Part shown: positions 53,163-62,349 of the stretch, piece by piece
Layout: each line of letters starts with the position of its first letter
Numbering within the stretch: the stretch's first letter is position 1
Assembly: GCA_044507625.1 (NCBI GenBank)
Contig: JBIQJE010000004.1
Coordinates: 1 to 64,000, forward strand
DNA: 64,000 bases
Source of the DNA: Hyphomicrobium_A sp044507625
GTDB lineage: Bacteria > Pseudomonadota > Alphaproteobacteria > Rhizobiales > Hyphomicrobiaceae
Direction of reading: 5' to 3'
The notes under the pieces: model-generated
The model's database searches: none
Seen by the model: the letters and a program-made list of their open reading frames with translations, nothing else
What the model was told of the DNA's origin: nothing
Position numbers and translations under genes: made by a program

Positions 53163-53414
53163 ATGCTCACTCTAATGATCTTCATCGGCGGCACCGTCCT
53201 GATTTCATACGTGCGCGGACGCGCGCGCGAGCCGTTATGGCAAGCCTTCGGTTTGGAGGCAGGCTTCCTCGTGGCGATCCTTCACTATGGCTTCTTCGAA
53301 GGCGTGTTCGCGACCAGCTACATCGCCTTCTTGCTCGATTGGATCGTGCCGGTGATCGCGGCGTGCCGTGCAGCTGATTTGGCGGGGAGATGGGTGGCTC
53401 GCAAGAGCGAGTAG
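53163..53414 (+). CDS. Small membrane protein of unknown function
   Basis: This 83-residue protein has an N-terminal hydrophobic helix (MLTLMIFIGGTVLISYV), then a cytosolic loop and a second helix (TSYIAFLLDWIVPVIAA). No family was recognised. The ATG at 53163 lacks a strong ribosome-binding site. It begins soon after the tRNA terminator. Confidence 0.5.
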   Translation: MLTLMIFIGGTVLISYVRGRAREPLWQAFGLEAGFLVAILHYGFFEGVFATSYIAFLLDWIVPVIAACRAADLAGRWVARKSE

Positions 53415-53543
53415 CGCCACTAGATTCACATCAATTTACAGGCGAATGCGCTGGCGCTTGACGGCACTAGGCGGCCGCCCGGCGCAGACGCAGCAGGCCA
53501 CCGCGTTCGCGATACGGCCGGCGATTGCGGAACCTCGGGAAAT

Positions 53544-53572
53544 AAAAAAACCGGGAGCCCGCAGGCCCCCGG
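53544..53572 (-). terminator. Rho-independent terminator of the porin gene
   Basis: On the minus strand a 9-bp stem with one G-U pair (CCGGGGGCC / GGCTCCCGG) is followed by TTTTTTT, 25 bp after the porin stop at 53598. Confidence 0.88.
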
Positions 53573-53597
53573 CTGTCCAATGGGGAGACAGCTGAGT

Positions 53598-54335
53598 CTA
53601 GGGTAGATTTATGCCTGCGGTGAACACGAAGCGCGTATCTGCGAGATCATTGTCGATGTTGGTGTCCCAGTACCGGAAGTCCATGAATAGCTTCTCGATC
53701 CCGAGCTTCACGCCGGCATTCCAATAAAGGTACTCCTTTTCGCCGAGGAAGAAGCCGTCGGTGTTGCCACCCGTCCACCCGAGGAGGCCGCTGAACGTCG
53801 GCACGAAGACGCCGACCTGCGGAAGCACGTAGCTCATTGTGCCTTCCACCGTCGTCGACTCGGTCATGGCGAGATCCTGGTCGGGCGTGTAGTAGCCGGT
53901 CAGGCCGAGCGTGAGGTTTGTGATAGGTGAGATCGACGCGCCGAGTTTGAATTCGACATAGTCGAGATCGGAACGGCTGAGTGCCGGATCCCGACTGCCG
54001 AAATTGTACCACCACACGGCGACATCCCAGCTTATGTCGCCGGTCACGGGCCGCGCACCTATGAAGCCGTCAAGTTCCCACGGTCCGAGCGTGCCGATGT
54101 AGTCGTTACCGCTTGCCCAGAAGCCTGCGTAAAAGATGTTGTAGCCAACCTCTCCATAGGCTTGCAGGGCGGGCTTCTCGTTACTGTAGGAGAGGCCGCG
54201 GAAGATGTAGTCGCTGGTTGCCTGGGGCGCGAGGACGAAGGTGAGCTTGTCGTCAGCGGCGTGTGCCGGCGCGGTGAGCGATGCCAGCGCCAGAGCAGCG
54301 GCGCCGATTGATCCCAGTCGATTCGTCGTAAGCAC
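53598..54335 (-). CDS. TorF-family putative outer membrane porin
   Basis: This 245-residue protein has a signal peptide (LGSIGAAALALASLTAPAHA), then the TorF/Gcw_chp motif ATSDYIFRGLSYSNEKPALQ and repeated amphipathic beta strands (EVGYNIFYAGFWASGND, VAVWWYNFG, ELYWNAGVKLGIEKLFMDFRY-like; here EYLYWNAGVK). The C-terminal strand ends FTAGINLP. GTG at 54335 with AAGGGGG about 9 nt upstream is the preferred start. The substrate is unknown. Confidence 0.85.
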   Translation of the reverse strand: MLTTNRLGSIGAAALALASLTAPAHAADDKLTFVLAPQATSDYIFRGLSYSNEKPALQAYGEVGYNIFYAGFWASGNDYIGTLGPWELDGFIGARPVTGDISWDVAVWWYNFGSRDPALSRSDLDYVEFKLGASISPITNLTLGLTGYYTPDQDLAMTESTTVEGTMSYVLPQVGVFVPTFSGLLGWTGGNTDGFFLGEKEYLYWNAGVKLGIEKLFMDFRYWDTNIDNDLADTRFVFTAGINLP

Positions 54336-54704
54336 TAGCAGTCCCCCTTTTGCTGCCTGCCGCCGGCTTCCCTGCGCATAGAAAATTGATCTATCGGTAA
54401 AAATACTAATCACACGGACAGGTTTCTGGTCTGCGCGGGCATCAAGCGTAGCAGCCGTCGCGGCTGCCTGATCAAAATCCTAATCAGTGGACATCCGATG
54501 CCTCAAGCACAAAATCGACCGGCGGCATGCGCAACGGGCTATCTGTCACCATTTAGTAACATGTTGAAAACTTGTGCGGAGCCGAGGCGGCCACCGACCG
54601 GCGCGTGGATGCCAGGGTCTTTTGCGCGCCGTAAGTCTATAAATTTTCACTAAATATTTGATTGTGCGGGCTAGCGCATTCGTTGCGCGTGTGGTCTCGC
54701 GCTA
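54336..54704. other. 369-bp A+T-richer intergenic region
   Basis: It lies upstream of the TorF porin and after the XRE-cupin gene, and includes A+T-rich segments near 54640-54670. It probably contains the porin promoter. No gene or clear operator was recognised. Confidence 0.45.
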
Positions 54705-55403
54705 TCAGTGTGAGGATGTGCTGGCGCTTACGAGGATAGCGGGCGTAGCTCCGCAATTGCGGAAGCGGTGCGGGATGCGACTATCAAAATAATAAGCATC
54801 CCCCGCCGCGAGCTTGCGGTGCGCCTCACCTACAAAGATCTCGACTTCGCCGGAAATGACGATGCCACCCTCTTCGCCAGGATGCGAGAGCATGTCAGGG
54901 CCAGTGTCCCCTCCGGGCTGATAGATCTCATACAGGATCTGCAGTGCCTGGCTGCTGCGTCCATCGCCGACCACACGAAACTCCACCTTGCCGTCGATGA
55001 GACGCTTAAGGTCGCTCGCCTGAAAGAAAATCTGCGGCTGGCTGGGAGCGTCGGTGACGTTGCCGAAGAATTCCCCGAACGATATGCGCAGGGCATCGGT
55101 GATCCGGTTGAGGGTGGCAACGGAAGGACTGTGCTTGTTCTGCTCGATCATGCTGATCATGCCATTCGTGACGCCGGACATGGCAGCGAGGTCGCGCTGG
55201 GAAAGATTGCGTTCCGTCCGCAGCGTCTTGAGGCGCGCGCCGACGTCCGGCTTCGGCGGGAGCGCAGCGGCCGGTGCTGCGTGATCGCGGGATGCGGAGG
55301 TCGTCTTGGCTTGCCGCGTGGGGCGGGTGCTGGTGCGCACGGGCTTTCTCTTCAATTTCTCAGTCGAACGGGGAGTGGGCGGAAGATTCGCGGATTCGTT
55401 CAC
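54705..55403 (-). CDS. XRE-family regulator with C-terminal cupin
   Basis: This 232-residue regulator has a basic, Thr/Pro-rich N-terminal tail and then an XRE helix-turn-helix at about 57-110 (LKTLRTERNLSQRDLAAMSG, VTNGMISMIEQNKHSPSVAT). It ends in a cupin_2 domain (GGIVISGEVEIFVGEA, DAYYFDSRIPHRFRN), as in PuuR-type regulators of amine and amino acid catabolism, where the cupin senses a small molecule. Its start overlaps the LysR gene stop by 4 bp; both are probably co-transcribed and may control the adjacent catabolic cluster. Confidence 0.9.
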   Translation of the reverse strand: MNESANLPPTPRSTEKLKRKPVRTSTRPTRQAKTTSASRDHAAPAAALPPKPDVGARLKTLRTERNLSQRDLAAMSGVTNGMISMIEQNKHSPSVATLNRITDALRISFGEFFGNVTDAPSQPQIFFQASDLKRLIDGKVEFRVVGDGRSSQALQILYEIYQPGGDTGPDMLSHPGEEGGIVISGEVEIFVGEAHRKLAAGDAYYFDSRIPHRFRNCGATPAILVSASTSSH

Positions 55404-56368
55404 AAGGCCGGCGAGGTCGGTCTGTCTTTCGTGCTACAGTTTTCCGCTGGTAGGGGGAATATGCTTTGCTCCCAACTTGGCGTGCCTTTGAAGCGGTTCG
55501 CCAGGAAATCGAGAATAAGACGCGTTTTCGCCGGCATGTGCTGGCCGTGGGGAAATACGGCGCTGATGGCGCCGTGGATCAACATGCGATCGAGCATGAG
55601 CGCTTTGAGCTCGCCGCGGGCGATGGCCTCGCCGACGACATAGGTGTGCAACAGAGCGATACCGCCGCCACTGCGTGCTGCTTCGAGCAGCGCCAGACTG
55701 CTGCCTAGAGTCATCGCCGCGTGCAGTTCCGCCGGACGGTCGCGGTCGGGGAGAATGGCAAGCCACTGGGACCAGTATGCCCACTCCGCATCGTGCCGCA
55801 GGCAGCGGTGGGTTGCCAGGTCGAGCGGTCGCGTCGGCGTTCCAAAAGTGTCAAGATAGGCCGGCGCGGCGACCAGAACGAGCCGGTTGGGTGCGAGCTG
55901 CCGGCGCATAAGTTGCGAGTCGGGCAGGATCGTCACGCGGATGGCGAGATCGTAACCGTCTTTCACGACGTCGACGAGCCCCTCCGAGCATTCGAGGTCG
56001 ACCTCGATGTCTGGATAGAGTGCCTGGAAGTCGACCAATGCCGGAGCGACGTACTGGCCGCCGAACATCGGCGACGCTGCAATGCGCAACAGTCCCTTGG
56101 GCCGCGCGTGGTACTCGGCGACGTCGCGCTCTGCGTCACGCCAGTCCCGCAGTAGCGTTTGCGCGCGATCTAGAAAGCGTGCGCCAGCTTCCGTCAGTAC
56201 GATGTTGCGGGTCGTCCGGTTGAACAGCCGCGCGCCAAGATGGTCTTCGAGCTTCTTGATCTCGTAGCTGACGACGGACTTCGAGATTCCGAGCGCGTCG
56301 CCCGCGGCGCGCATGCTGCCCGTTTCTGCGACCTTGATGAAGAGCTCGACGGTGCGAAACTGGTCCAC
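55400..56368 (-). CDS. LysR-family transcriptional regulator
   Basis: This 322-residue regulator has an N-terminal winged HTH (FIKVAETGSMRAAGDALGISKSVVSYEIKKLE, about 10-42) and a LysR effector-binding domain (about 90-300; LRIAASPMFGGQYVAPAL). LysR proteins usually regulate a divergent gene; here the aldehyde dehydrogenase is divergent at 137 bp, so it is the likely target. It is followed by the overlapping XRE-cupin gene. Confidence 0.93.
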   Translation of the reverse strand: MDQFRTVELFIKVAETGSMRAAGDALGISKSVVSYEIKKLEDHLGARLFNRTTRNIVLTEAGARFLDRAQTLLRDWRDAERDVAEYHARPKGLLRIAASPMFGGQYVAPALVDFQALYPDIEVDLECSEGLVDVVKDGYDLAIRVTILPDSQLMRRQLAPNRLVLVAAPAYLDTFGTPTRPLDLATHRCLRHDAEWAYWSQWLAILPDRDRPAELHAAMTLGSSLALLEAARSGGGIALLHTYVVGEAIARGELKALMLDRMLIHGAISAVFPHGQHMPAKTRLILDFLANRFKGTPSWEQSIFPLPAENCSTKDRPTSPAL

Positions 56369-56505
56369 GGATCAGCGGTTCCTAATCGTTCCCTGCTCAA
56401 GATTGTCCTGATAATTGCGACAGTCCAGCGTAAATTTTGGCGTCGCGGGAAAAGGTTGGCGTTCGTACCGTGCGGACCAAAAGAAATTGGATCCGGAGGC
56501 GAGCG

Positions 56506-57954
56506 TTGATCGAGGGTTTGAACTTCATCGATGGAGAATGGAGCGACTCGCCCACCAAGCTCACGGATATAAATCCATCCGATACGAGAGACATCGTTGG
56601 GCGATTTGCGCAGGCATCGGTATCGGAGGTCGATCGCGCAGCCGATGCGTCTCGGCGTGCATTCCCCGCCTGGGCCGCGACGACGCCGTTGGAACGTCAC
56701 GACATCCTGCAGCGCGTTGGCGCTGAGATTCTGGCGCGCAAAGAAGAGCTCGGCATGCTCTTATCGTCCGAGGAAGGCAAGACTCTGGCTGAAGGCATCG
56801 GCGAATGCGTGCGTGCCGCCCAGATTTTCCAATACTTCGCCGGCGAGTGTCTCCGTCAGGCCGGTGAGGTGTTGCGGTCCATACGGCCGGGCCTCGACGT
56901 GAGCGTCGTGCGCGAGCCCGTGGGCGTGATCGGCGTCATCACGCCGTGGAATTTTCCGATTGCTATTCCAGCCTGGAAGATTGCCCCGGCGCTGGCTTTC
57001 GGCAACTGCGTCGTTTTCAAGCCATCGGAAATCGCCCCGGCGACAGCATATCGCCTTGCGGAAATTCTCGCACTCAGTGGCTTGCCCAATGGCGTGTTCA
57101 ACTTGGTCAATGGCGAGGGTAAGGACGTCGGCGCTGCCATCGCCTCCAGCCCGAAGCTCGATGGCATCAGCTTCACCGGTTCGGTCGGCGTCGGGCAAAC
57201 CATAGCGCGCGCGGCGGTGGCTGGTCCTCCGATGCGCAGATTGCAGCTCGAAATGGGCGGCAAGAACGCCCTCGTTGTTCTCGACGACGCCGATATCGAA
57301 CGTGCGGTCGAATGCGCGGTAAACGGTGGCTTCTATTCGACGGGGCAGCGTTGCACCGCATCCTCGCGCGTTATCGTCACTGAGGGCGTCTATCGGCGGT
57401 TCATCGAGCGCCTAGCACAGCGCGCCGCATCACTGAAAGTGGGGCACGCGCTCGATCCGGAGACAGAGGTGGGCCCGGTGGTCGACGAGCGGCAGCTTGA
57501 GAAAAATCTCAGCTACATCGACATCGGCCGCAACGAAGGCGCCCGACTGGCGGTCGGCGGTGAGCGTCAGACGCGAGAAACGCCCGGCTACTATTTCTCG
57601 CCGGCCGTCTTCACCGATGTATCCCCCTCCATGCGCATCGCCCGCGAAGAAATTTTCGGTCCGATCGTTGCTGTCATCCCGGCACGCGATTATGCCGAGG
57701 CGCTCGCCATCGCCAACGACAGCGAGTTCGGGCTGTCGGCCGGCATCTGCACCAGCAGCCTTGCGTATGCCGAGCACTTCAAGCGCAACGTCAAGGCGGG
57801 GATGGTGATGATCAACGTCCCGACGGCCGGGGTCGACTTCCATGTGCCATTTGGGGGGCGCAAGCTGTCCAATTACGGACCGCGCGAACAGGGGCGGCAG
57901 GCGCACGAGTTCTTCACCGTCACCAAGACCGCCTACCTTGATCCGATGTGCTGA
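56506..57954 (+). CDS. NAD(P)-dependent aldehyde dehydrogenase (KGSADH-like)
   Basis: This 482-residue aldehyde dehydrogenase has NFIDGEWSDSP, TPWNFPIAIPAWKIAPALAFG, the general-base Glu in LEMGGKNALVV and the catalytic Cys in STGQRCTASSRVIV. Sequence features (FFTVTKTAYLD near the end) recall alpha-ketoglutarate semialdehyde dehydrogenases of sugar-acid and hydroxyproline catabolism. TTG 56506 is chosen because GGAGG lies 6-7 nt upstream; the longer frame from 56437 is out of family. It is divergent from LysR. Confidence 0.9.
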   Translation: MIEGLNFIDGEWSDSPTKLTDINPSDTRDIVGRFAQASVSEVDRAADASRRAFPAWAATTPLERHDILQRVGAEILARKEELGMLLSSEEGKTLAEGIGECVRAAQIFQYFAGECLRQAGEVLRSIRPGLDVSVVREPVGVIGVITPWNFPIAIPAWKIAPALAFGNCVVFKPSEIAPATAYRLAEILALSGLPNGVFNLVNGEGKDVGAAIASSPKLDGISFTGSVGVGQTIARAAVAGPPMRRLQLEMGGKNALVVLDDADIERAVECAVNGGFYSTGQRCTASSRVIVTEGVYRRFIERLAQRAASLKVGHALDPETEVGPVVDERQLEKNLSYIDIGRNEGARLAVGGERQTRETPGYYFSPAVFTDVSPSMRIAREEIFGPIVAVIPARDYAEALAIANDSEFGLSAGICTSSLAYAEHFKRNVKAGMVMINVPTAGVDFHVPFGGRKLSNYGPREQGRQAHEFFTVTKTAYLDPMC

Positions 57955-58032
57955 GGCAGCGTCGGCGCGTAGCACTGGGGCGGCCGCGCTTGCACGCGCT
58001 CATGCAGGCGATGACGGTGCCATGGGCGGAGA

Positions 58033-58839
58033 TCAGACGGCGCCGGCCGCGGCGCTGGCCACCGCTCGCTTCAGCATCGTGCCGGCCACGTGTGCGCGAT
58101 ACTCGGCGCTCGCGTGAATATCGGTATTGAGGTCATCCCGTTCGAGAACCATGCCCGCAACCGATTGCGGGTCGAAATACGACCCGAGCCGATCCTCGGC
58201 CTCCGTCCAGCGGAAGACGCCGCCGGCTGCGCCGGTCACGCCTACGCTGCAGTGATTGGCAAAGCGTGCGACGAAGACGCCGACGGTTGCATAACGGCTC
58301 GCCGGGTTCGGCAGCTTGGCGTAGGCGGACGCGCGCGGCAATGGAAGCTCGAAGCCGACGATGAGCTCGTCCGCATCGAGCGCGGTTGCGAACAGGCCGA
58401 GGAAGAAATCCGCCGCGCGGATCGAACGCTTGCTGGTGATGATCGTCGCGTCGAGCGCGAGGACGGCTGAGGGATAGTCGGCTGCCGGGTCGTTGTTGGC
58501 CACCGAGCCGCCGATCGTGCCGCGGTTGCGTACCTGCGCATCGCCGATCAGGCCAGCCAGCGTGGCAAGCCCGGGGATCGCGGAGCGCACGATGCTCGAC
58601 CGCGCAACCTCGTCGTGGGACGTCAGTGCTCCGATCTTGAGAGCGCCGGGCGTGGCCGCGATCTCACGCAGGCCGGCTATGCCGCTGAGATCGACGAGCG
58701 ACGTGACCCGCATCAGCCGCTGCTTGAGGGAGGGGAGCAACGTCATTCCGCCAGCGAGAGCCTTGGCGTCCGGATCGCCGGCGAGTATGCGGCTCGCCTC
58801 GCTCACATCCGTTGGACGACGATAGACGAAGTCGTACAT
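58033..58839 (-). CDS. Molybdenum hydroxylase, FAD-binding (medium) subunit
   Basis: This 268-residue CoxM-like subunit has the FAD-binding motifs ALAGGMTLLPSLKQR (about 28-42) and VRNRGTIGGSVANNDPAADYP (about 104-124), with a C-terminal domain. It passes electrons from the Mo and iron-sulfur subunits through FAD to an acceptor. It is 10 bp from, and on the same strand as, the iron-sulfur subunit gene; the large subunit is divergent at 60.0 kb. It ends facing the ALDH gene. Confidence 0.92.
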   Translation of the reverse strand: MYDFVYRRPTDVSEASRILAGDPDAKALAGGMTLLPSLKQRLMRVTSLVDLSGIAGLREIAATPGALKIGALTSHDEVARSSIVRSAIPGLATLAGLIGDAQVRNRGTIGGSVANNDPAADYPSAVLALDATIITSKRSIRAADFFLGLFATALDADELIVGFELPLPRASAYAKLPNPASRYATVGVFVARFANHCSVGVTGAAGGVFRWTEAEDRLGSYFDPQSVAGMVLERDDLNTDIHASAEYRAHVAGTMLKRAVASAAAGAV

Positions 58840-58849
58840 CTCGGGTCCT

Positions 58850-59338
58850 CTAGCGCCCCAGCACGTTGTCCTGGCGCAGTTCTGCGGCGCACGCGCGAAC
58901 GGCGGAGACGATATTCTGGTAGCCGGTGCAGCGACACAGATTCCCCTTCAGCCAGGTCCGTACCTCGGCCTCGGATGGATCCGGATTGCGGCTGAGAAGA
59001 TCGAGAGCCGACATGATCATCCCCGGCGTGCAGAACCCGCACTGGAGGCCATGATACTCGCGGAATGCCGTCTGCATCGGATGCAGCGCGCCATTTTCAG
59101 TGAGCCCTTCGATCGTCCGCACCTCGCACCGATCCGCCTGCGCGGCGAGCATGGTGCAGCTCTTCACGGCTTTGCCGTCGACGTGCACGGTGCAGGCGCC
59201 GCACTGGGTGGTATCGCAGCCGATGTGGGTGCCCGTCAGACGCAGATGTTCGCGGAGGAACACAACCAGAAGCAACCCGTCGGGAACGGTCGCCCGCGCT
59301 GGGCGGCCATTAACCGTAATTTCGATGTCCACGGACAT
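58850..59338 (-). CDS. Molybdenum hydroxylase, [2Fe-2S] (small) subunit
   Basis: This 162-residue CoxS-like protein has two [2Fe-2S] sites: the plant-type ferredoxin loop GCDTTQCGACTVHVDGKAVKSC, given here only as its Cys pattern near 41-61, and the C-terminal helical site QCGFCTPGMIM and LCRCTGYQNIV. It transfers electrons from the Mo site to FAD. It overlaps no gene; 188 bp separate it from the divergent RidA gene, probably with shared promoters. Confidence 0.94.
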   Translation of the reverse strand: MSVDIEITVNGRPARATVPDGLLLVVFLREHLRLTGTHIGCDTTQCGACTVHVDGKAVKSCTMLAAQADRCEVRTIEGLTENGALHPMQTAFREYHGLQCGFCTPGMIMSALDLLSRNPDPSEAEVRTWLKGNLCRCTGYQNIVSAVRACAAELRQDNVLGR

Positions 59339-59526
59339 TTCTCGCAGGTCGCTCCGTGCTGGCGATGACGCTGACTGCTTGTCTCAAGCCGCATCATACA
59401 CGGCACAATTCCCGCTTCTATCCTGAGATTTAGGACGGTGCGTGCAATCTTTCATGGCTCGTCAGAACAATAGCGCGCGTGTTTCGATGAGGCTGCAATA
59501 TTGGGGCATGATGGACAACCGAGCAG

Positions 59527-59952
59527 ATGATGAAGAAAGCACTCACGGTCGAAACGGTCGCTCCGCCTTGCGGACCATACTCGCACTCCTATGCGGTCAC
59601 GCTCGGCGACCAGAAGCTGATCTTTCTCGCCGGGCAGTATGCGACCGACCGGGAAGGCGGGCTCGTCGGCAAGGGTGACATGTTCACCCAGACGCAGCAG
59701 ACACTGCTCAACATCGAGGAAGTGCTGCACGCCAACGGCGCCACCTTCAACGATGTGATCAAGATCACGACTTTCGTCACCGATATGTCGAAGCGCTCCG
59801 AGGTGAGCCGCGCGCGGGCGGCGTTTCTCTCCGATCCGCCTCCGGCGAGCACGCTTATCGAAGTAACGAAGTTCGTCGATCCGGACTACCTCATCGAGAT
59901 GGATGTGATTGCCGCCGTGCCGATCAAACCCGCCGAGAATACCCAAGCATAA
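59527..59952 (+). CDS. RidA-family protein (first copy)
   Basis: This 141-residue protein is of the Rid family. It has PPCGPYSHSYAV at the N-terminus, FLAGQYATDREGGLVG, and DVIKITTFVTDMSKRSEV, and ends TLIEVTKFVDPDYLIEMDVIA. RidA proteins hydrolyse reactive enamine/imine intermediates, but in this copy the family Arg105 corresponds to the STLIEV region, where a Thr/Leu replaces it, so deaminase activity is uncertain. It lies between the small and large Mo-hydroxylase genes. Confidence 0.87.
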   Translation: MMKKALTVETVAPPCGPYSHSYAVTLGDQKLIFLAGQYATDREGGLVGKGDMFTQTQQTLLNIEEVLHANGATFNDVIKITTFVTDMSKRSEVSRARAAFLSDPPPASTLIEVTKFVDPDYLIEMDVIAAVPIKPAENTQA

Positions 59953-59966
59953 AATATTGGACGGTC

Positions 59967-62348
59967 GTGCCGCGAAAGCCGGGATGTAGACGCGTGGATC
60001 AAGGTATCGGAGCATCGGTTCGGCGAAGGGAGGACCTGCGGTTCACCACAGGCGCCGGCCGCTATACGTCCGACTTCGATCGGCCGGGGCAACTCTTCTC
60101 CTGCTTCGTCCGCAGCGAGTACTCCCATGCCCGCATCCGTTCGCTGGATACGAGCGCGGCCCGTACCGCTCCCGGCGTGGTCGCAGTTCTGACGGGCGCC
60201 GACTGGGAACGGGAAAAACTCGGCACTCTGCCGTCCGACTGGGTGATTACATCGCGGGACGGCACGCCGATGCGGGCCGCGAAGCGACCGCCCATGCAGG
60301 CCGACCGCGTGCGCTTCGTGGGTGACATCGTTGCCGTGGTACTCGCGGAAACCTATGCTGCCGCACGCGATGCGGCGGAGCTGATCGTCCTCGATGCCGA
60401 GGTTCTCGACTGCGCCGTCAACCCTGCCGATGCATCGCGCCCCGATGCGCCCCGCATTCACGACGATATCCCCGAAAACCTGTGCTTTTCCTGGGCGATC
60501 GGCGACCAGGCGGAAACGGCGGCCGCGTTTGCCGGAGCAGACCGCGTTGTCCGGCTAAGCCTCATCAACACGCGTGTGGTGGCCAATCCGATGGAGCCAC
60601 GCGCGGCTGTAGCGGAGTATGATCGAGGCACCGGACAGGCGACACTCATCACCACCAGCCAGAATCCGCACATCGCCCGCCAGATCATCGCTGGCATGGG
60701 TATTGTCCCGGAGCACAAGCTGCGGGTCATAGCGCCCGATGTGGGGGGCGGCTTCGGTGCGAAGATTTTCGTATATCCTGAGGAATGCGTTTGTCTGTGG
60801 GCGGCTAAGAAGCTCGACCGTCCTGTTCGCTGGGTCGCAGAGCGCACCGAGGCCTTCCTCGCCGATAGCCACGGTCGCGACCACATGACGGATGTCGAGC
60901 TTGCCGTCCGCGCCGATGGCACGTTTCTCGCCATGCGCGTGCACACGAAAGCAGCGCTCGGGGCTTACCTTTCGACCTTCGCGACGGTTATTCCAACCTT
61001 CATGTATGCGACGCTGCTGTCCGGGCAGTATCGTACGCCTGCCATCCATGCGGTGGTCGACGCCTATTACACGAACACCTCGCCCGTCGATGCCTATCGC
61101 GGCGCCGGGCGACCGGAAGCGATCTACGTGGTCGAGCGGATCGTCGATGCCGCAGCGCGCGAGCTCGGTATCGACCGCGCCGAAATCCGGCGGCGCAATT
61201 TCATCGCGCCCGAGCAGTTTCCATACCAGACGCCGGTCGCCGCCGTGTACGACAGCGGCCAGTATGAAAAGAGCCTCCAGCGCGCGCTCGAGATGATCGA
61301 CTACGCCGGGTTCCCGGCACGCCGCGCACAGTCGGCGGCCAAGGGTCTGCTGCGCGGGATCGGCATTTCCTGTTACATCGAGTGCTGCGGACTTGCGCCT
61401 TCGAACCTCGTTGGAATGCTCGGCTCCGGCATCGGCTATTACGAAACCGCAACCATCCGCATGACGCCTACCGGCAAGTGCATGGTGCTGACGGGATCGC
61501 ACGCACACGGACAGGGCCACGAGACGACCTTCGCGCAGATCGTGCACGACTGGCTGGGGCTGCCGCCAGACGAGATCGAGATCGTTCACGGCGACACGGC
61601 TAGCGTTCCTTATGGTCTCGGCACATATGGCTCGCGCTCGGCGGCGGTGGGCGGATCAGCCATCGTCAAAGCGTGCGAGAAGATCATCGAGAAAGCGCGC
61701 AAGATCGCCGGCTACATCCTCGATGTGCCTCCTTCCGAGATCGATTTCGCGCAAGGCGTGTTCCGACACGCCGCGAGCGCGCGCAGTGTTTCATTGCCGG
61801 ACGTAGCCGTCGCGGCATTCAAGGGCCACGTAGTTCCGCGCGAACAGCTCGAAGCGGGACTGGAAGAGAGCGCTGCTTACGACCCGCCGAATTTCACATA
61901 CCCGGCGGGAACCTACATCGCCGAGGTGGAGATCGATCCGGAAACAGGCTTTGTCCGCCTCGTCGATCTCGCGGCAGTCGATGATTTCGGCAAGATCATC
62001 AATCCGCTCATCGTCGAAGGGCAGGTGCATGGCGGCCTGGCGCAGGGTATCGGCCAGGCGCTGCTGGAGCACTGCATCTACGATCCCGACAGCGGGCAGC
62101 TCCTGACGGCGAGCTTCATGGATTACTGCATGCCGCGTGCTGACGATTTTCCGCAGTTCCGCATCGAGCTGATCGAAACGCCATGTCCGCACAATCCGCT
62201 TGGCGTCAAGGGCTGCGGAGAAGCTGGGACCGTCGCATCGCCGCCTGCGGTCATGAACGCGGTCATCGACGCGATCGGATGCGATCTCGATATGCCGGCG
62301 ACACCGGCCAGGGTTTGGGGAGCTATCAGGCGTAAGTTGGGGGAATAG
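59967..62348 (+). CDS. Molybdenum hydroxylase, Mo-binding (large) subunit, form II CODH-type
   Basis: This 793-residue CoxL-like subunit of the xanthine oxidase family has ASVRRREDLRFTTGAGRYT at the start, GGGFGAKIFVYPEE, the active-site loop AYRGAGRPEA (about 374-383), GSHAHGQGHETTFAQI (molybdopterin binding), and the catalytic Glu in GCGEAGTVASP near 750. AYRGAGR marks 'form II' proteins; true CO dehydrogenases have AYxCSFR. The substrate is therefore not CO. GTG 59967 is assumed; GTG 59994 is possible. It is 14 bp from the RidA gene. Confidence 0.92.
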   Translation: MPRKPGCRRVDQGIGASVRRREDLRFTTGAGRYTSDFDRPGQLFSCFVRSEYSHARIRSLDTSAARTAPGVVAVLTGADWEREKLGTLPSDWVITSRDGTPMRAAKRPPMQADRVRFVGDIVAVVLAETYAAARDAAELIVLDAEVLDCAVNPADASRPDAPRIHDDIPENLCFSWAIGDQAETAAAFAGADRVVRLSLINTRVVANPMEPRAAVAEYDRGTGQATLITTSQNPHIARQIIAGMGIVPEHKLRVIAPDVGGGFGAKIFVYPEECVCLWAAKKLDRPVRWVAERTEAFLADSHGRDHMTDVELAVRADGTFLAMRVHTKAALGAYLSTFATVIPTFMYATLLSGQYRTPAIHAVVDAYYTNTSPVDAYRGAGRPEAIYVVERIVDAAARELGIDRAEIRRRNFIAPEQFPYQTPVAAVYDSGQYEKSLQRALEMIDYAGFPARRAQSAAKGLLRGIGISCYIECCGLAPSNLVGMLGSGIGYYETATIRMTPTGKCMVLTGSHAHGQGHETTFAQIVHDWLGLPPDEIEIVHGDTASVPYGLGTYGSRSAAVGGSAIVKACEKIIEKARKIAGYILDVPPSEIDFAQGVFRHAASARSVSLPDVAVAAFKGHVVPREQLEAGLEESAAYDPPNFTYPAGTYIAEVEIDPETGFVRLVDLAAVDDFGKIINPLIVEGQVHGGLAQGIGQALLEHCIYDPDSGQLLTASFMDYCMPRADDFPQFRIELIETPCPHNPLGVKGCGEAGTVASPPAVMNAVIDAIGCDLDMPATPARVWGAIRRKLGE

Positions 62349-62349
62349 G

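Noticed and set aside
59967..62348. Carbon monoxide dehydrogenase (CoxL) by gene order and size
   Set aside because: The active-site loop reads AYRGAGR (form II), not the AYxCSFR of genuine CO-oxidising enzymes, so CO should not be assumed as the substrate.
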